Positions 25,189-33,402 of a stretch of 64,000 nucleotides of DNA are shown here, piece by piece. The translations under genes and the position numbers were made by a program. Source of the DNA: Microbispora sp. ZYX-F-249 (lineage in GTDB: Bacteria > Actinomycetota > Actinomycetes > Streptosporangiales > Streptosporangiaceae); NCBI RefSeq assembly GCF_039649665.1, contig NZ_JBDJAW010000010.1, positions 155,539-219,538 on the forward strand, in the 5' to 3' direction. The notes beneath the pieces were generated by a model, which did not search any database, was not told where the DNA came from, and saw nothing but the letters and a program-made list of their open reading frames with translations. How positions within the stretch are numbered: the stretch's first letter is position 1; each line of letters begins with the position of its first letter.

Positions 25189-26502
25189 ATGGAAGGACCC
25201 TCGGTGCCTATGGTGAAGATTTGGGCGAAGGTCACGCGTGTCGTGAGGGCGCCGGCGCGTGCGGCGCGCCGGCTCACGCACGCCCAGGGAGCCGGCCGGA
25301 CCGGCCTCGGCCGCCTGATCGAGCTGACGGCCGCGCACTCGGCCGGGGACGCGCTGGTCACGGTGGCCCTCGCCGGGGCGCTGCTGTTCGGGCTGCCGGT
25401 CGGCCAGGCCCGCGGCCAGGTCGCGGCGTACCTGCTGATCACCATGCTGCCGTTCGCGGTCGTGGCGCCCTTCGTCGGGCCGGTGCTCGACCGGCTCCGC
25501 TCGGGCCGCCGCTACATCATGGCCGGCACCCTGCTCGCGCGGGGGCTGCTGTGCTGGGGGATGGCCGGGGCCGTCCACGCCTCCGACGCCGTCACGCTGT
25601 TCCCTTCGGCGCTCGCCGTGCTGGTCCTGTCGAAGGCGTACAACGTGTCCCGTGCGGCGATCATGCCGAGCGTGCTGCCCGCCGACATTCCGCTGGTGAC
25701 CGCCAACGCCAGGGTCGCGTTGTTCGCGCTTGTCTCGGCCGGCGTGGGCGCGGGTTTGGCGACCGGCCTGTCCGCCGTCGCCGGGCCCGACTGGGTGCTG
25801 CGCGGCGCCGTGCCGCTGTTCCTGCTGGCCGGGGTGTTCGCCGTACGGCTGCCGCGCCACGTGGACGCGCCCGACCTGGAGGAGGACGAGCCGCGCCCCC
25901 GATGGCGCACCGTGCTCAATCTGGGCCCGGTGGTGGGCGAGGCCATGGGCGCCAACGCCGCGATCCGGGTGCAGTCGGGATTCCTCGTGTTCTTCCTGCT
26001 GTTCCTCGTCCAGGACGGCCACCTGCGCGGCGTGGACCCGAAGGTCGCGCTGGCGCTGCTGGCCGCCGCCGCGGGCGCGGGCGGCCTGGCCGGGGCCGCC
26101 GCCGGCTCCTGGTCGCGCTCCCGGTCCCCGCACCTGACCGTCATGGCCACGCTCGCGCTGGCCACGGTGGCCACGATCGCGGCGGCGTTCTTCTTCACGG
26201 TGTGGACCGCCGCCGTCGTCGCCCTCGTGGGCGCGTTCGCCCAGGGCCTCGGCAAGCTCGCGTTCGACGCCATCGTGCAACGCGAGATCGGCGAGGAGGT
26301 GCGCTCCTCGGCGTTCGGCGTCGCCGAGACGCTGCTCCAGATCGCCTGGGTGCTGGGCGGCCTGCTGGGCCTGGTGATGTCGCTGTTCGTGGCCGGTCCG
26401 GCCGGGCTCGGCGTGATGTCCGCGGCTCTCGCGCTCTCCTTCGGCCGCCTCGTCATGCTCCGCCGCCGCAGGCTCGCCGCCCGCACCGCCCCGGCGACCT
26501 GA
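25189..26502 (+). CDS. MFS transporter, actinobacterial type next to DUF3027
   Basis: This membrane transporter has about 437 residues and 11-12 spans. The cytoplasmic N-terminus is basic, followed by ELTAAHSAGDALVTVALAGA and GPVLDRLRSGRRY as a motif-A-like loop. A central acidic loop (DAPDLEEDEPRP) separates the halves, and the end is rich in Arg. The substrate is unknown. The start is uncertain: an ATG seven codons downstream (MVKIWAKV) sits after GGAAGGA and fits the position of the GTAAAT -10 better than the first ATG. Confidence 0.85.
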   Translation: MEGPSVPMVKIWAKVTRVVRAPARAARRLTHAQGAGRTGLGRLIELTAAHSAGDALVTVALAGALLFGLPVGQARGQVAAYLLITMLPFAVVAPFVGPVLDRLRSGRRYIMAGTLLARGLLCWGMAGAVHASDAVTLFPSALAVLVLSKAYNVSRAAIMPSVLPADIPLVTANARVALFALVSAGVGAGLATGLSAVAGPDWVLRGAVPLFLLAGVFAVRLPRHVDAPDLEEDEPRPRWRTVLNLGPVVGEAMGANAAIRVQSGFLVFFLLFLVQDGHLRGVDPKVALALLAAAAGAGGLAGAAAGSWSRSRSPHLTVMATLALATVATIAAAFFFTVWTAAVVALVGAFAQGLGKLAFDAIVQREIGEEVRSSAFGVAETLLQIAWVLGGLLGLVMSLFVAGPAGLGVMSAALALSFGRLVMLRRRRLAARTAPAT

Positions 26503-26565
26503 ACGTGCCGGGATCCCGCCGCTCTCCGCCTTCCATCTCGGCGGGCCGGGCGGCGGGAGCGGGTG

Positions 26566-26650
26566 CTACGCGCCGAGGCGGCGGGACGGACGCGTTCTAC
26601 GCGGCGGGACGGACGCGTTCTACGCGCCGAGGCGGCGGGACGGACGCGTT
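26566..26650. repeat. GC-rich tandem repeat between convergent genes
   Basis: A 31-base unit, then a 23-base internally shortened copy, then a second exact 31-base copy (all starting ctacgcg and ending ggacgcgtt) lie back to back. They fill the space between the MFS stop and the cold-shock gene stop. Confidence 0.85.
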
Positions 26651-27049
26651 CTAGGCGTCGAGGTCGTCGGCGACGGCCCGGAGCACGGTCGCGATCTTCT
26701 TGGCGTGCGCCGCGTCCGGGTGCTTGCCCCGCTGGTAGGAGTTCGAGATGTCGTCGAGCAGCTTGATCAGATCCTCGACGATCACGACCATCTCGTCGGG
26801 CTTCTTCCGCTTCGCCTTGCCCTTGACGGTCTTGGCCAGCGTCGGGGGCTGGTCGATCACCCGTACCGAGAGCGCCTGCTGGCCCCGGCGGCTCTCGGCG
26901 ACACCGAACTCGACCTTCTGCCCGGGCTTGAGCGCCTCGACGCCCTTGGGCAGGGCGGAGGAATGCACGAAGACCTCACCGCCGTCGTCGCGGGTGAGGA
27001 AGCCGAAACCCTTGTCGGCGTCGTACCACTTGACCTTGCCACTCGGCAC
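26651..27049 (-). CDS. Cold-shock-domain protein with C-terminal extension
   Basis: This 132-residue protein has a cold-shock domain in its first 65 residues: GKVKWYDADKGFGFLTRDDG contains RNP1 (KGFGFL) and EVFVHSS is RNP2. The extension has a basic Lys-rich stretch (KTVKGKAKRKKPDE) and a helical end ISNSYQRGKHPDAAHAKKIA. This longer form is typical of one actinobacterial CSD subgroup. It presumably binds RNA or single-stranded DNA. The GTG start follows a GAGG. It is transcribed divergently from the helicase-associated gene. Confidence 0.9.
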   Translation of the reverse strand: MPSGKVKWYDADKGFGFLTRDDGGEVFVHSSALPKGVEALKPGQKVEFGVAESRRGQQALSVRVIDQPPTLAKTVKGKAKRKKPDEMVVIVEDLIKLLDDISNSYQRGKHPDAAHAKKIATVLRAVADDLDA

Positions 27050-27246
27050 AGGGGTGACCTCGTTCAGACTGTCGTGAAGGTGACTGTAGGTAGGTTATGC
27101 CCAGAGACAGGCCCCGTGGACCCACTCGGAGGCCAATGAAGCATCCCGTGACGAGATTCTTGTCGATCTTTCCCGCGAGTGCGCGAAACCCCTGCCGTAC
27201 GGGCGCTCCGGCGGCCGGATGAAGGTCGAGCCCTACCATGGAGAGA

Positions 27247-29622
27247 ATGACGGGCACGGACTTCAGCGAGTGGCTGCGCGGCCGTTCCGACGAGCGGCTG
27301 CGGGCGCTCGTGGAGGCGCGGCCCGAACTCGTGACACCCGTCCCGGCCCACATCGACGGTCTCGCTGCCCGGGCCTGCAGCCCCTCGGCGATCGGCCGGG
27401 CGCTCGACCGGCTCGACCGGTTCTCCCTCTCGGTGCTGGAGACGCTGGCCCTGCGGCCCGGCCCCGCCGGCCGTGAGACGTTGCTGACCCTGCTCGCCCG
27501 CGCCGTGCCCGACGGACCCGGCGCCGAGGCCCTCGGGCCCGCACTCGACGCCGCGCTCGACCTGCTGACCACGCGCGCCCTGATCTACGGGCCCGAGGAC
27601 GCGCTGCGGCCCGCGCCCGGGGTGGCCGACGCGCTCGAACCCCCGGCCGCCCTGGGGCCGCCGGTCGCCGAGGTGTTCCGCCACCACCCGCCGGAGCGGC
27701 TCGACGTGCTCCTGCGCGACATCGACCCGGCGTACGAGGGCGGCGGCGGGCACACCGACGGCGGACGGCCCGCCAGGGAGCGTCTCGCGGCGCTGCTCGC
27801 CGACCCCGCGACGGTCGGCCGCCTCGTCGGCGAGGTCTCCCCGCAGGCGAGGGCCGCCCTGGACGAGCTGGTGTGGGGCCCGGCGAGCGGACGGCTGCCG
27901 AACGCCCGCCGCGACGTGGACACCGCGGGCGCGCAGTCGCCCATCGAGCAGTTGCTGGCCCGTGGCCTGCTGGGCGCCACCGGGGAGGAGACGGTCGCGC
28001 TCCCCCGGGAGGTCGCCCTCGTGCTGCGCGACGGCCGCGTGCACCGCGACCTGTCCCCCGGCCCGCCGGCCCTGGAGGGGCCCGTACGCGACCAGGATCT
28101 GGCCGACCGCACGGCCGCCGGGCAGGCGTTCACGTTCGTGCGCACGGTCGAGGAGCTGTGCGAGGTGTGGAGCGTGGACCCGCCGGGGGTGCTGCGCGCG
28201 GGCGGCCTCGCCGTACGGGACCTGAGGCGGACGGCGCAGCTGCTCGACCTGCCGGAATGGGCGGCGGGCCTGGTCGTCGAGGTCGCGCACGCGGCCGGGC
28301 TGGTCGCCGCCGGCGAGGGGGAATGGCTGCCGACCGGCGGCTACGACGCCTGGCGGATCAAGGCCACCGAGGACCGGTGGGCCGTGCTCGCCGACGCGTG
28401 GGCCGCGATGGAACGCGCCCCCGGGCTGATCGGCGAGCGCGACGACCGCGACCGCCCGCTGAACGCCCTCCACCCGGACCTGCGCAGGCCGGGGGCCGCC
28501 CAGATGCGGGCACGCACGCTCGCCGTGCTGGAGTCCGCGCCGCCCGGCCTCGCTCCGACGCCCGAGTCGGTGCTGGCCCGGCTCGCCTGGGAGCAGCCCC
28601 GCCGCCGTCCCGCGCTGCGCGACCGGCTCGTCCGGTTCGCCCTGCGCGAGGCCGAGCACATCGGCGTGACCGGCCTCGGCGTGCCGTCCTCGCACGGCCG
28701 CTCGGTCGCGCGCGGGGACGGTCGCGCGGCGGGCCTGCTCGCGCCGCTGCTGCCGCGACCGGTCGACCACGTGCTGCTGCAGGCCGACCTGACGGCCGTG
28801 GCGCCGGGCCCGCTGACCACCGACCTCGGCCGCCGGCTCGCGCTCACGGCCGACGTGGAGAGCAAGGGCGGGGCGACGGTGTACCGCTTCTCCGAGCAGT
28901 CGATCCGCCGGGCGCTCGACGCGGGGCACTCCGCCGGCGACCTGCTCGCCATGCTGGAGCGCCACTCGGCCACCCCGGTCCCCCAGCCGCTGGCCTACCT
29001 GGTGACGGACGTCGCCCGCCGCCACGGCCGCATCCGCGTCGGCGCGGCGTCGGCCTACATCCGGTGCGACGATCCGGCCCTGCTCGACGAGGTGCTCGCC
29101 GACAAACGGGCCCACCTGCTGCGGCTGCGGCGGCTCGCACCGACCGTGCTGGCTTCCAAGACGTCCCGGGCGGCGCTGGTCGACTCGCTGCGGGCGATGG
29201 GATACGCACCGGTGGCCGAGTCGCTGGAGGGCGACGTGGTCGTCGCACGGGCCGACGCCCGGCGGACCGAGGGGCAGCTCGCCGCCCGCGTGACCGCCAC
29301 CGCCGTGCCCGACCCCGAGACGCTGACCGCCGCCGTGCGCGCGATGCGGGCGGGAGACTCGCGGCGGCGGCCGGTCGAGGCGCCCGAGGGCCAGGTGCCC
29401 CGATCCCCCGCGACCGCCACGATCAGCGCGCTCCAGGAGGCCATCCGGCAGGGGTCGCGGGTGTGGATCGGCTACCTCGACTCGCAGGGGCACGCCACCA
29501 GCCGCATCCTCGAACCGGCCCGGATGGAGGGCGGCTACCTCACCGCGTACGACGAGACCCGGGCGACGGTCCACCGCTTCGCCCTGCACCGGATCACGGG
29601 CATCGCCGAGATCGGACGATGA
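27247..29622 (+). CDS. Helicase-associated/WYL-domain protein, partner of XPB helicase
   Basis: This protein of about 791 residues matches the actinobacterial helicase C-terminal-domain (Helicase_C_3) family. The N-terminal half is helical with winged-helix-like repeats. The middle has LLPRPVDHVLLQADLTAVAP, a strongly conserved block, followed by VYRFSEQSIRRALDAG and IRVGAASAYIRCDDPALL. The C-terminal WYL-like segment is RVWIGYLDSQGHATSRILEP with TVHRFALHRI. No Walker motifs are present, so it is not itself a helicase. I chose the ATG of TGTDFSEWL because TACCAT ends seven bases earlier. A second ATG three codons upstream overlaps that element. The XPB helicase gene follows 0.7 kb downstream in the same direction. 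Confidence 0.85.
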   Translation: MTGTDFSEWLRGRSDERLRALVEARPELVTPVPAHIDGLAARACSPSAIGRALDRLDRFSLSVLETLALRPGPAGRETLLTLLARAVPDGPGAEALGPALDAALDLLTTRALIYGPEDALRPAPGVADALEPPAALGPPVAEVFRHHPPERLDVLLRDIDPAYEGGGGHTDGGRPARERLAALLADPATVGRLVGEVSPQARAALDELVWGPASGRLPNARRDVDTAGAQSPIEQLLARGLLGATGEETVALPREVALVLRDGRVHRDLSPGPPALEGPVRDQDLADRTAAGQAFTFVRTVEELCEVWSVDPPGVLRAGGLAVRDLRRTAQLLDLPEWAAGLVVEVAHAAGLVAAGEGEWLPTGGYDAWRIKATEDRWAVLADAWAAMERAPGLIGERDDRDRPLNALHPDLRRPGAAQMRARTLAVLESAPPGLAPTPESVLARLAWEQPRRRPALRDRLVRFALREAEHIGVTGLGVPSSHGRSVARGDGRAAGLLAPLLPRPVDHVLLQADLTAVAPGPLTTDLGRRLALTADVESKGGATVYRFSEQSIRRALDAGHSAGDLLAMLERHSATPVPQPLAYLVTDVARRHGRIRVGAASAYIRCDDPALLDEVLADKRAHLLRLRRLAPTVLASKTSRAALVDSLRAMGYAPVAESLEGDVVVARADARRTEGQLAARVTATAVPDPETLTAAVRAMRAGDSRRRPVEAPEGQVPRSPATATISALQEAIRQGSRVWIGYLDSQGHATSRILEPARMEGGYLTAYDETRATVHRFALHRITGIAEIGR

Positions 29623-29669
29623 CAGATTCGTGGTAAATCTTGGGGTCCGCTGTAGTAAAGGATTTCAGG

Positions 29670-30212
29670 GTGACGACTCCAGAGCAGCCAGGGCAGGGAC
29701 CCCAGGATTGGCAGACCCCGTCCAACCCCTATGGACCGCCGTCCGGCTCCAGCCCCTATGGACAGCAGCCGTACGGCCAGCACGGCACGCCGCCGGGCCC
29801 CGACCCGAACCAGCAGTACGGCCAGCAGGGGCAGTACGGCCAGTACGGTCAGTACGGACAGCAGGAACAGTACGGGCAGCAGGGCCAGTACGGGCAGTAC
29901 GGGCAGCCGGGGCCGAATCCGTACCAGCAGCAGCCGTACGGCTACTACCCGCCGCGGCAGGAGGGCCCGCGCACGCACGCGATCGTGGCCCTCGTCGTCA
30001 GCATCGTGCTGTCGTTGAGCTGCTACGTGACCCTCGGCGGCATCGCCGGGGCGATCCTGTCGGGGATCGCGCTCAGCAAGGTGGACACCGCGCCGGACCA
30101 GGCGCGCGGGCTGCTGAAGTGGACGTGGATCGCCATCGGCATCAACGTCGTCCTGCTCGTCCTGGCGATCGGCGGGATCTTCTACGCCGGGATCAACGGC
30201 TACCTCGACTGA
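29670..30212 (+). CDS. DUF4190 membrane protein with YGQ-rich N-terminal repeat
   Basis: This 180-residue protein has a low-complexity cytoplasmic or surface-facing N-terminus (about 1-95) made of repeated QYGQ / YGQQ units. Two membrane spans of the DUF4190 type follow, the first containing AIVALVVSIVLSLSCYVTLG and GGIAGAILSGIALSKV. GTG was chosen because AAAGGAT lies seven bases before it. Such Q/Y/G-rich tails may self-associate; the function is unknown. It separates the WYL protein and XPB genes but is on the same strand. Confidence 0.85.
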   Translation: MTTPEQPGQGPQDWQTPSNPYGPPSGSSPYGQQPYGQHGTPPGPDPNQQYGQQGQYGQYGQYGQQEQYGQQGQYGQYGQPGPNPYQQQPYGYYPPRQEGPRTHAIVALVVSIVLSLSCYVTLGGIAGAILSGIALSKVDTAPDQARGLLKWTWIAIGINVVLLVLAIGGIFYAGINGYLD

Positions 30213-30316
30213 CCGCGCCCGTACGTCGCCCATACATGCGGCATCCGCGAGACCGGGACTGATTCGGCCCGGCCTCGTGTTTGATATGCGGTAAGCCGTA
30301 CGAGGGGGAGCAGGCA

Positions 30317-31972
30317 TTGAGTGACGGGCCGCTGATCGTCCAGTCCGACAAGACGCTGCTGCTGGAGGTCGACCACCCCAGGGCGGACGAGTGCCGCAAG
30401 GCCATCGCGCCGTTCGCGGAGCTGGAACGCGCGCCCGAGCACGTCCACACCTACCGGGTCACCCCGCTCGCGCTGTGGAACGCCCGCGCCGCCGGGCACG
30501 ACGCCGAGCAGGTGGTCGACGCGCTGATCGGCTTCAGCCGCTACCCCGTGCCGCACGCGCTGCTCGTGGACGTCGCGGAGACCATGGCGCGGTACGGCAG
30601 GCTGCGCCTGGAGAAGCACCCCATCCACGGCCTGGTGCTCACCAGCACCGACCGCGCCGTGCTGGAGGAGGTGCTGCGCTCCAAGAAGATCCAGCCGCTG
30701 GTCGGGGAGCGCTTCGGCGCCGACGTGGTGGCCGTGCATCCCTCCGAGCGCGGCAACATCAAGCAGACGCTGCTCAAGCTCGGCTGGCCGGCCGAGGACC
30801 TCGCGGGGTACGTCGACGGCGAGCACCACCCCATCGACCTGCGCGAGGACGGCTGGACACTGCGCCCCTACCAGAAGGAGGCGGCCGACGCCTTCTGGCA
30901 CGGCGGCTCCGGCGTGGTGGTGCTGCCGTGCGGCGCGGGCAAGACGATCGTGGGCGCGGCGGCGATGGCACACGCCCGGGCGACCACGCTGATCCTGGTC
31001 ACCAACACGGTCTCGGCCCACCAGTGGAAGCAGGAGCTGCTCCGGCGCACCTCGCTGACCGAGGACGAGATCGGCGAGTACACCGGCACCAAGAAGGAGA
31101 TCCGCCCGGTCACGATCGCCACCTACCAGGTCATGACGACCCGGCGGCAGGGCACGTACCGGCACCTGGAGCTGTTCGACGCCCGCGACTGGGGGCTGGT
31201 CGTCTACGACGAGGTCCACCTGCTGCCGGCGCCGATCTTCCGGATGACCGCCGACCTGCAGGCCCGGCGGCGCATCGGCCTCACCGCCACACTCGTGCGC
31301 GAGGACGGCCGGGAGGGCGACGTCTTCTCGCTCATCGGCCCCAAGCGGTACGACGCGCCCTGGAAGGAGATGGAGAACCAGGGCTACATCGCCCCCGCCG
31401 AGTGCGTCGAGGTGCGGGTGACGCTCAGCGACGACGAGCGGCTGGCCTACGCCATGGCCGAGAGCGACGAGCGCTACCGGTTCTGCTCGACCACGCCCGC
31501 CAAGACCAGGGTGACCGAGGCGCTGGTGCGGCGGCACGCGGACGAGCAGGTGCTGGTGATCGGGCAGTACATCGACCAGCTCGACGAGCTGGGCGAGCAC
31601 CTGAACGCTCCCGTGATCAAGGGCGAGACCAAGGTCAAGGAGCGCGAGCGGCTGTTCCAGGCGTTCCGCGACAAGGAGATCCGGGTGCTGGTGGTCTCCA
31701 AGGTCGCCAACTTCTCCATCGACCTGCCCGAGGCGGCCGTGGCGATCCAGGTCTCCGGCACGTTCGGCTCGCGCCAGGAGGAGGCCCAGCGGCTCGGCCG
31801 CGTGCTGCGTCCCAAGGCGGACGGCGGCGGCGCACGGTTCTACTCGGTGGTCAGCCGCGACACCGTCGACCAGGAGTTCGCCGCGCACCGGCAGCGGTTC
31901 CTGGCCGAGCAGGGGTACGCCTACCACATCATCGACGCCGACGACGTGGGCGAGGAGGACCCGGCGAGGTGA
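30317..31972 (+). CDS. XPB/Rad25-type DNA repair helicase
   Basis: This SF2 helicase of 551 residues belongs to the bacterial XPB family. It begins SDGPLIVQSDKTLLLEVDH, has a damage-recognition-like N-terminal domain, Walker A PCGAGKT at about 205-211, DEVH box in VVYDEVHLLPAP near 297-300, GLTATLVREDGREGD (motif III and the RED motif of XPB), and C-terminal RLGRVLRPK (motif VI). A TTG start after GGGGGAG is preferred to an ATG twelve codons upstream. XPB proteins unwind or translocate DNA in repair; the bacterial role is less clear. The adjacent WYL/helicase-associated protein may be its partner. Confidence 0.93.
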   Translation: MSDGPLIVQSDKTLLLEVDHPRADECRKAIAPFAELERAPEHVHTYRVTPLALWNARAAGHDAEQVVDALIGFSRYPVPHALLVDVAETMARYGRLRLEKHPIHGLVLTSTDRAVLEEVLRSKKIQPLVGERFGADVVAVHPSERGNIKQTLLKLGWPAEDLAGYVDGEHHPIDLREDGWTLRPYQKEAADAFWHGGSGVVVLPCGAGKTIVGAAAMAHARATTLILVTNTVSAHQWKQELLRRTSLTEDEIGEYTGTKKEIRPVTIATYQVMTTRRQGTYRHLELFDARDWGLVVYDEVHLLPAPIFRMTADLQARRRIGLTATLVREDGREGDVFSLIGPKRYDAPWKEMENQGYIAPAECVEVRVTLSDDERLAYAMAESDERYRFCSTTPAKTRVTEALVRRHADEQVLVIGQYIDQLDELGEHLNAPVIKGETKVKERERLFQAFRDKEIRVLVVSKVANFSIDLPEAAVAIQVSGTFGSRQEEAQRLGRVLRPKADGGGARFYSVVSRDTVDQEFAAHRQRFLAEQGYAYHIIDADDVGEEDPAR

Positions 31973-31985
31973 CGACCCCCTCGGG

Positions 31986-32090
31986 TCACGTCCGGCGCCG
32001 CGCCCGGTAGGCGCTGGCCTTGGCGCGGTTCTGGCAGGACAGATCGCAGAAGCGGCGCGAGGCGTTGCGCGTGGTGTCGTAGACCGCCGT
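31986..32090 (-). pseudogene. 3' remnant of a CGNR zinc-finger regulator
   Basis: Only the last 34 residues are family-like: YDTTRNASRRFCDLSCQNRA continuing to a basic RARRRT tail. This is the C-terminal zinc finger of CGNR proteins, here with CQNR instead of CGNR. Upstream the frame turns into the antisense of the SCO6745-like remnant, so the N-terminal domain and promoter are missing. The break is at about 32087. Confidence 0.6.
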
Positions 32091-32403
32091 GGGCGCGGCC
32101 CCGGCGGAGAACTTCGCCGGCCGTGGCTGGACCGACGAGGAGTGGGCCGCCACCCGCGAACGGCTGGCCGTACGCGGCCTGGTGGACGGCGAGGGGAGGG
32201 CCACTCCGGCGGGGCGCGCGCTGCGCGACCAGGTGGAGCGCATGACCGACGAACTGGCCGCGGGCCCGTGGCGAACGCTCGGCGACGCGGGGGCCGAGCG
32301 GCTGGCCGCGCTCAACCTGCCACTGCTCGGGGCGGTGTTCGAGTCGGGCCTGCTGCCCGCCGTCACCACACTCGGCATCGGCAAGATCCAGGCCCCCGAG
32401 TGA
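32089..32403 (+). pseudogene. 3' remnant of an SCO6745-like helical protein
   Basis: The 104 residues match only the C-terminal part of the SCO6745 family: NFAGRGWTDEEWAATRERLA, then DGEGRATPAGRALRDQVER and a final helical region ending GIGKIQAPE. Family members are about 270-290 residues, so more than half is missing at the 5' side, exactly where the divergent CGNR remnant begins. A GTG is available at the junction but no promoter or ribosome site is seen. It may be a dead gene or a truncated product. Confidence 0.6.
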
Positions 32404-32955
32404 GTTCCGGCCGACGGACGCTCGCCCGCGCGGCCGACCTGGAGCGCGCCGCTACGGGCGTGAGGACGAGCCGTATGCGGCGCCCTTCTCGGGCTGCCGG
32501 GGACGCCTGACCAGCCCGCATGCCGCGTCACGATCTCCGGGCGCCCTCCCGCGGACGCTCACCCGTACGGCGATGGCGGCCCTAGATCCAGGAAATACCC
32601 TTGGGCGTTGTCACCACGTCACCCCCTCGCGCCTTACCCACACATGATGCAGTCGTGATGGCCGCAATACCCAGCAGACGAGGCGAATCACGCAATATAT
32701 GCATTTTTCGTCTTACTCCTGGTTCGTCGTTATCCCTTGTCCCGCCCTGCCGGTGAGCATGCGAGGCTCACATAACAGGGCATTTCATGACAAATCACCC
32801 CACTACCGCATGACGCTGCCCCGGCGGGCCGAGGAGAGGCCATCCCCTCGGCCGCCGGGAAGTTCTCGACCGGCCGCCGGACGCGGCGACCCGACACGGC
32901 GACCCGACACGGTCACCGGGACTCGGTCACCGGGACACGGTCACCGGGACAACGG
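32404..32955. other. Gene-free, partly AT-rich interval with 14-base repeats
   Basis: No protein-like frame is seen on either strand. Positions about 32590-32830 are clearly less GC-rich than the surroundings (for example gcaatatatgcattttt). Near the right end, four degenerate 14-base units of the type gacacggtcaccgg run from about 32900 to the stop codon at 32956. I see no promoter or RNA that I could name. Confidence 0.6.
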
Positions 32956-33264
32956 TCACTGCGCGGCCAGGCCGCCGACGAACAGCACCACCAAGGCGAC
33001 GACCCAGGCCACCACGGCGGCGCCGTACAGGGACTCGCGCCGCCCGAACCAGGCGACCCCCGTGGCGCATGCCGCGACCACCGCGACCAGCACGGACAGC
33101 GCGATCACCGAGGCGATCCGGTCCGCGCAGCCCGGCGAGGGCCCCAGGCTCGTCGCGCAGAACGCCTGCCTGCTCCAGCCGCCGAAGACCGCGAACCCCC
33201 ACAGCGTGGCGAGCAGCAGGCTCGCCGCCGCCTGGATCGCCGGAGGAACCACGGTGCGCGTCAC
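32956..33264 (-). CDS. Small three-span membrane protein
   Basis: This frame of 102 codons has GTG start and three hydrophobic segments: IQAAASLLLATLWGFAVFGG, VIALSVLVAVVAACATGVAW and AAVVAWVVALVVLFVGGLAA. Two cysteines lie in the first extracytoplasmic loop (FCATSLGPSPGC) and could form a disulfide. The frame is open much further upstream, but that part is antisense to the HelD-like gene, so I placed the start where membrane-protein composition begins. No family is recognised. Confidence 0.6.
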   Translation of the reverse strand: MTRTVVPPAIQAAASLLLATLWGFAVFGGWSRQAFCATSLGPSPGCADRIASVIALSVLVAVVAACATGVAWFGRRESLYGAAVVAWVVALVVLFVGGLAAQ

Positions 33265-33402
33265 CCGGGTACAGATACCCGCCCCGGGAAACGGCGACAC
33301 GCGCGAGAAATACCGTTTCGGCATCGCGAGGTCCGTCGCTAAGCTCTTGTGCTTCCCGCTTCCACCAGTCCTGTCCTCGTCATGTCCGGAGGAGTTTTCC
33401 GC

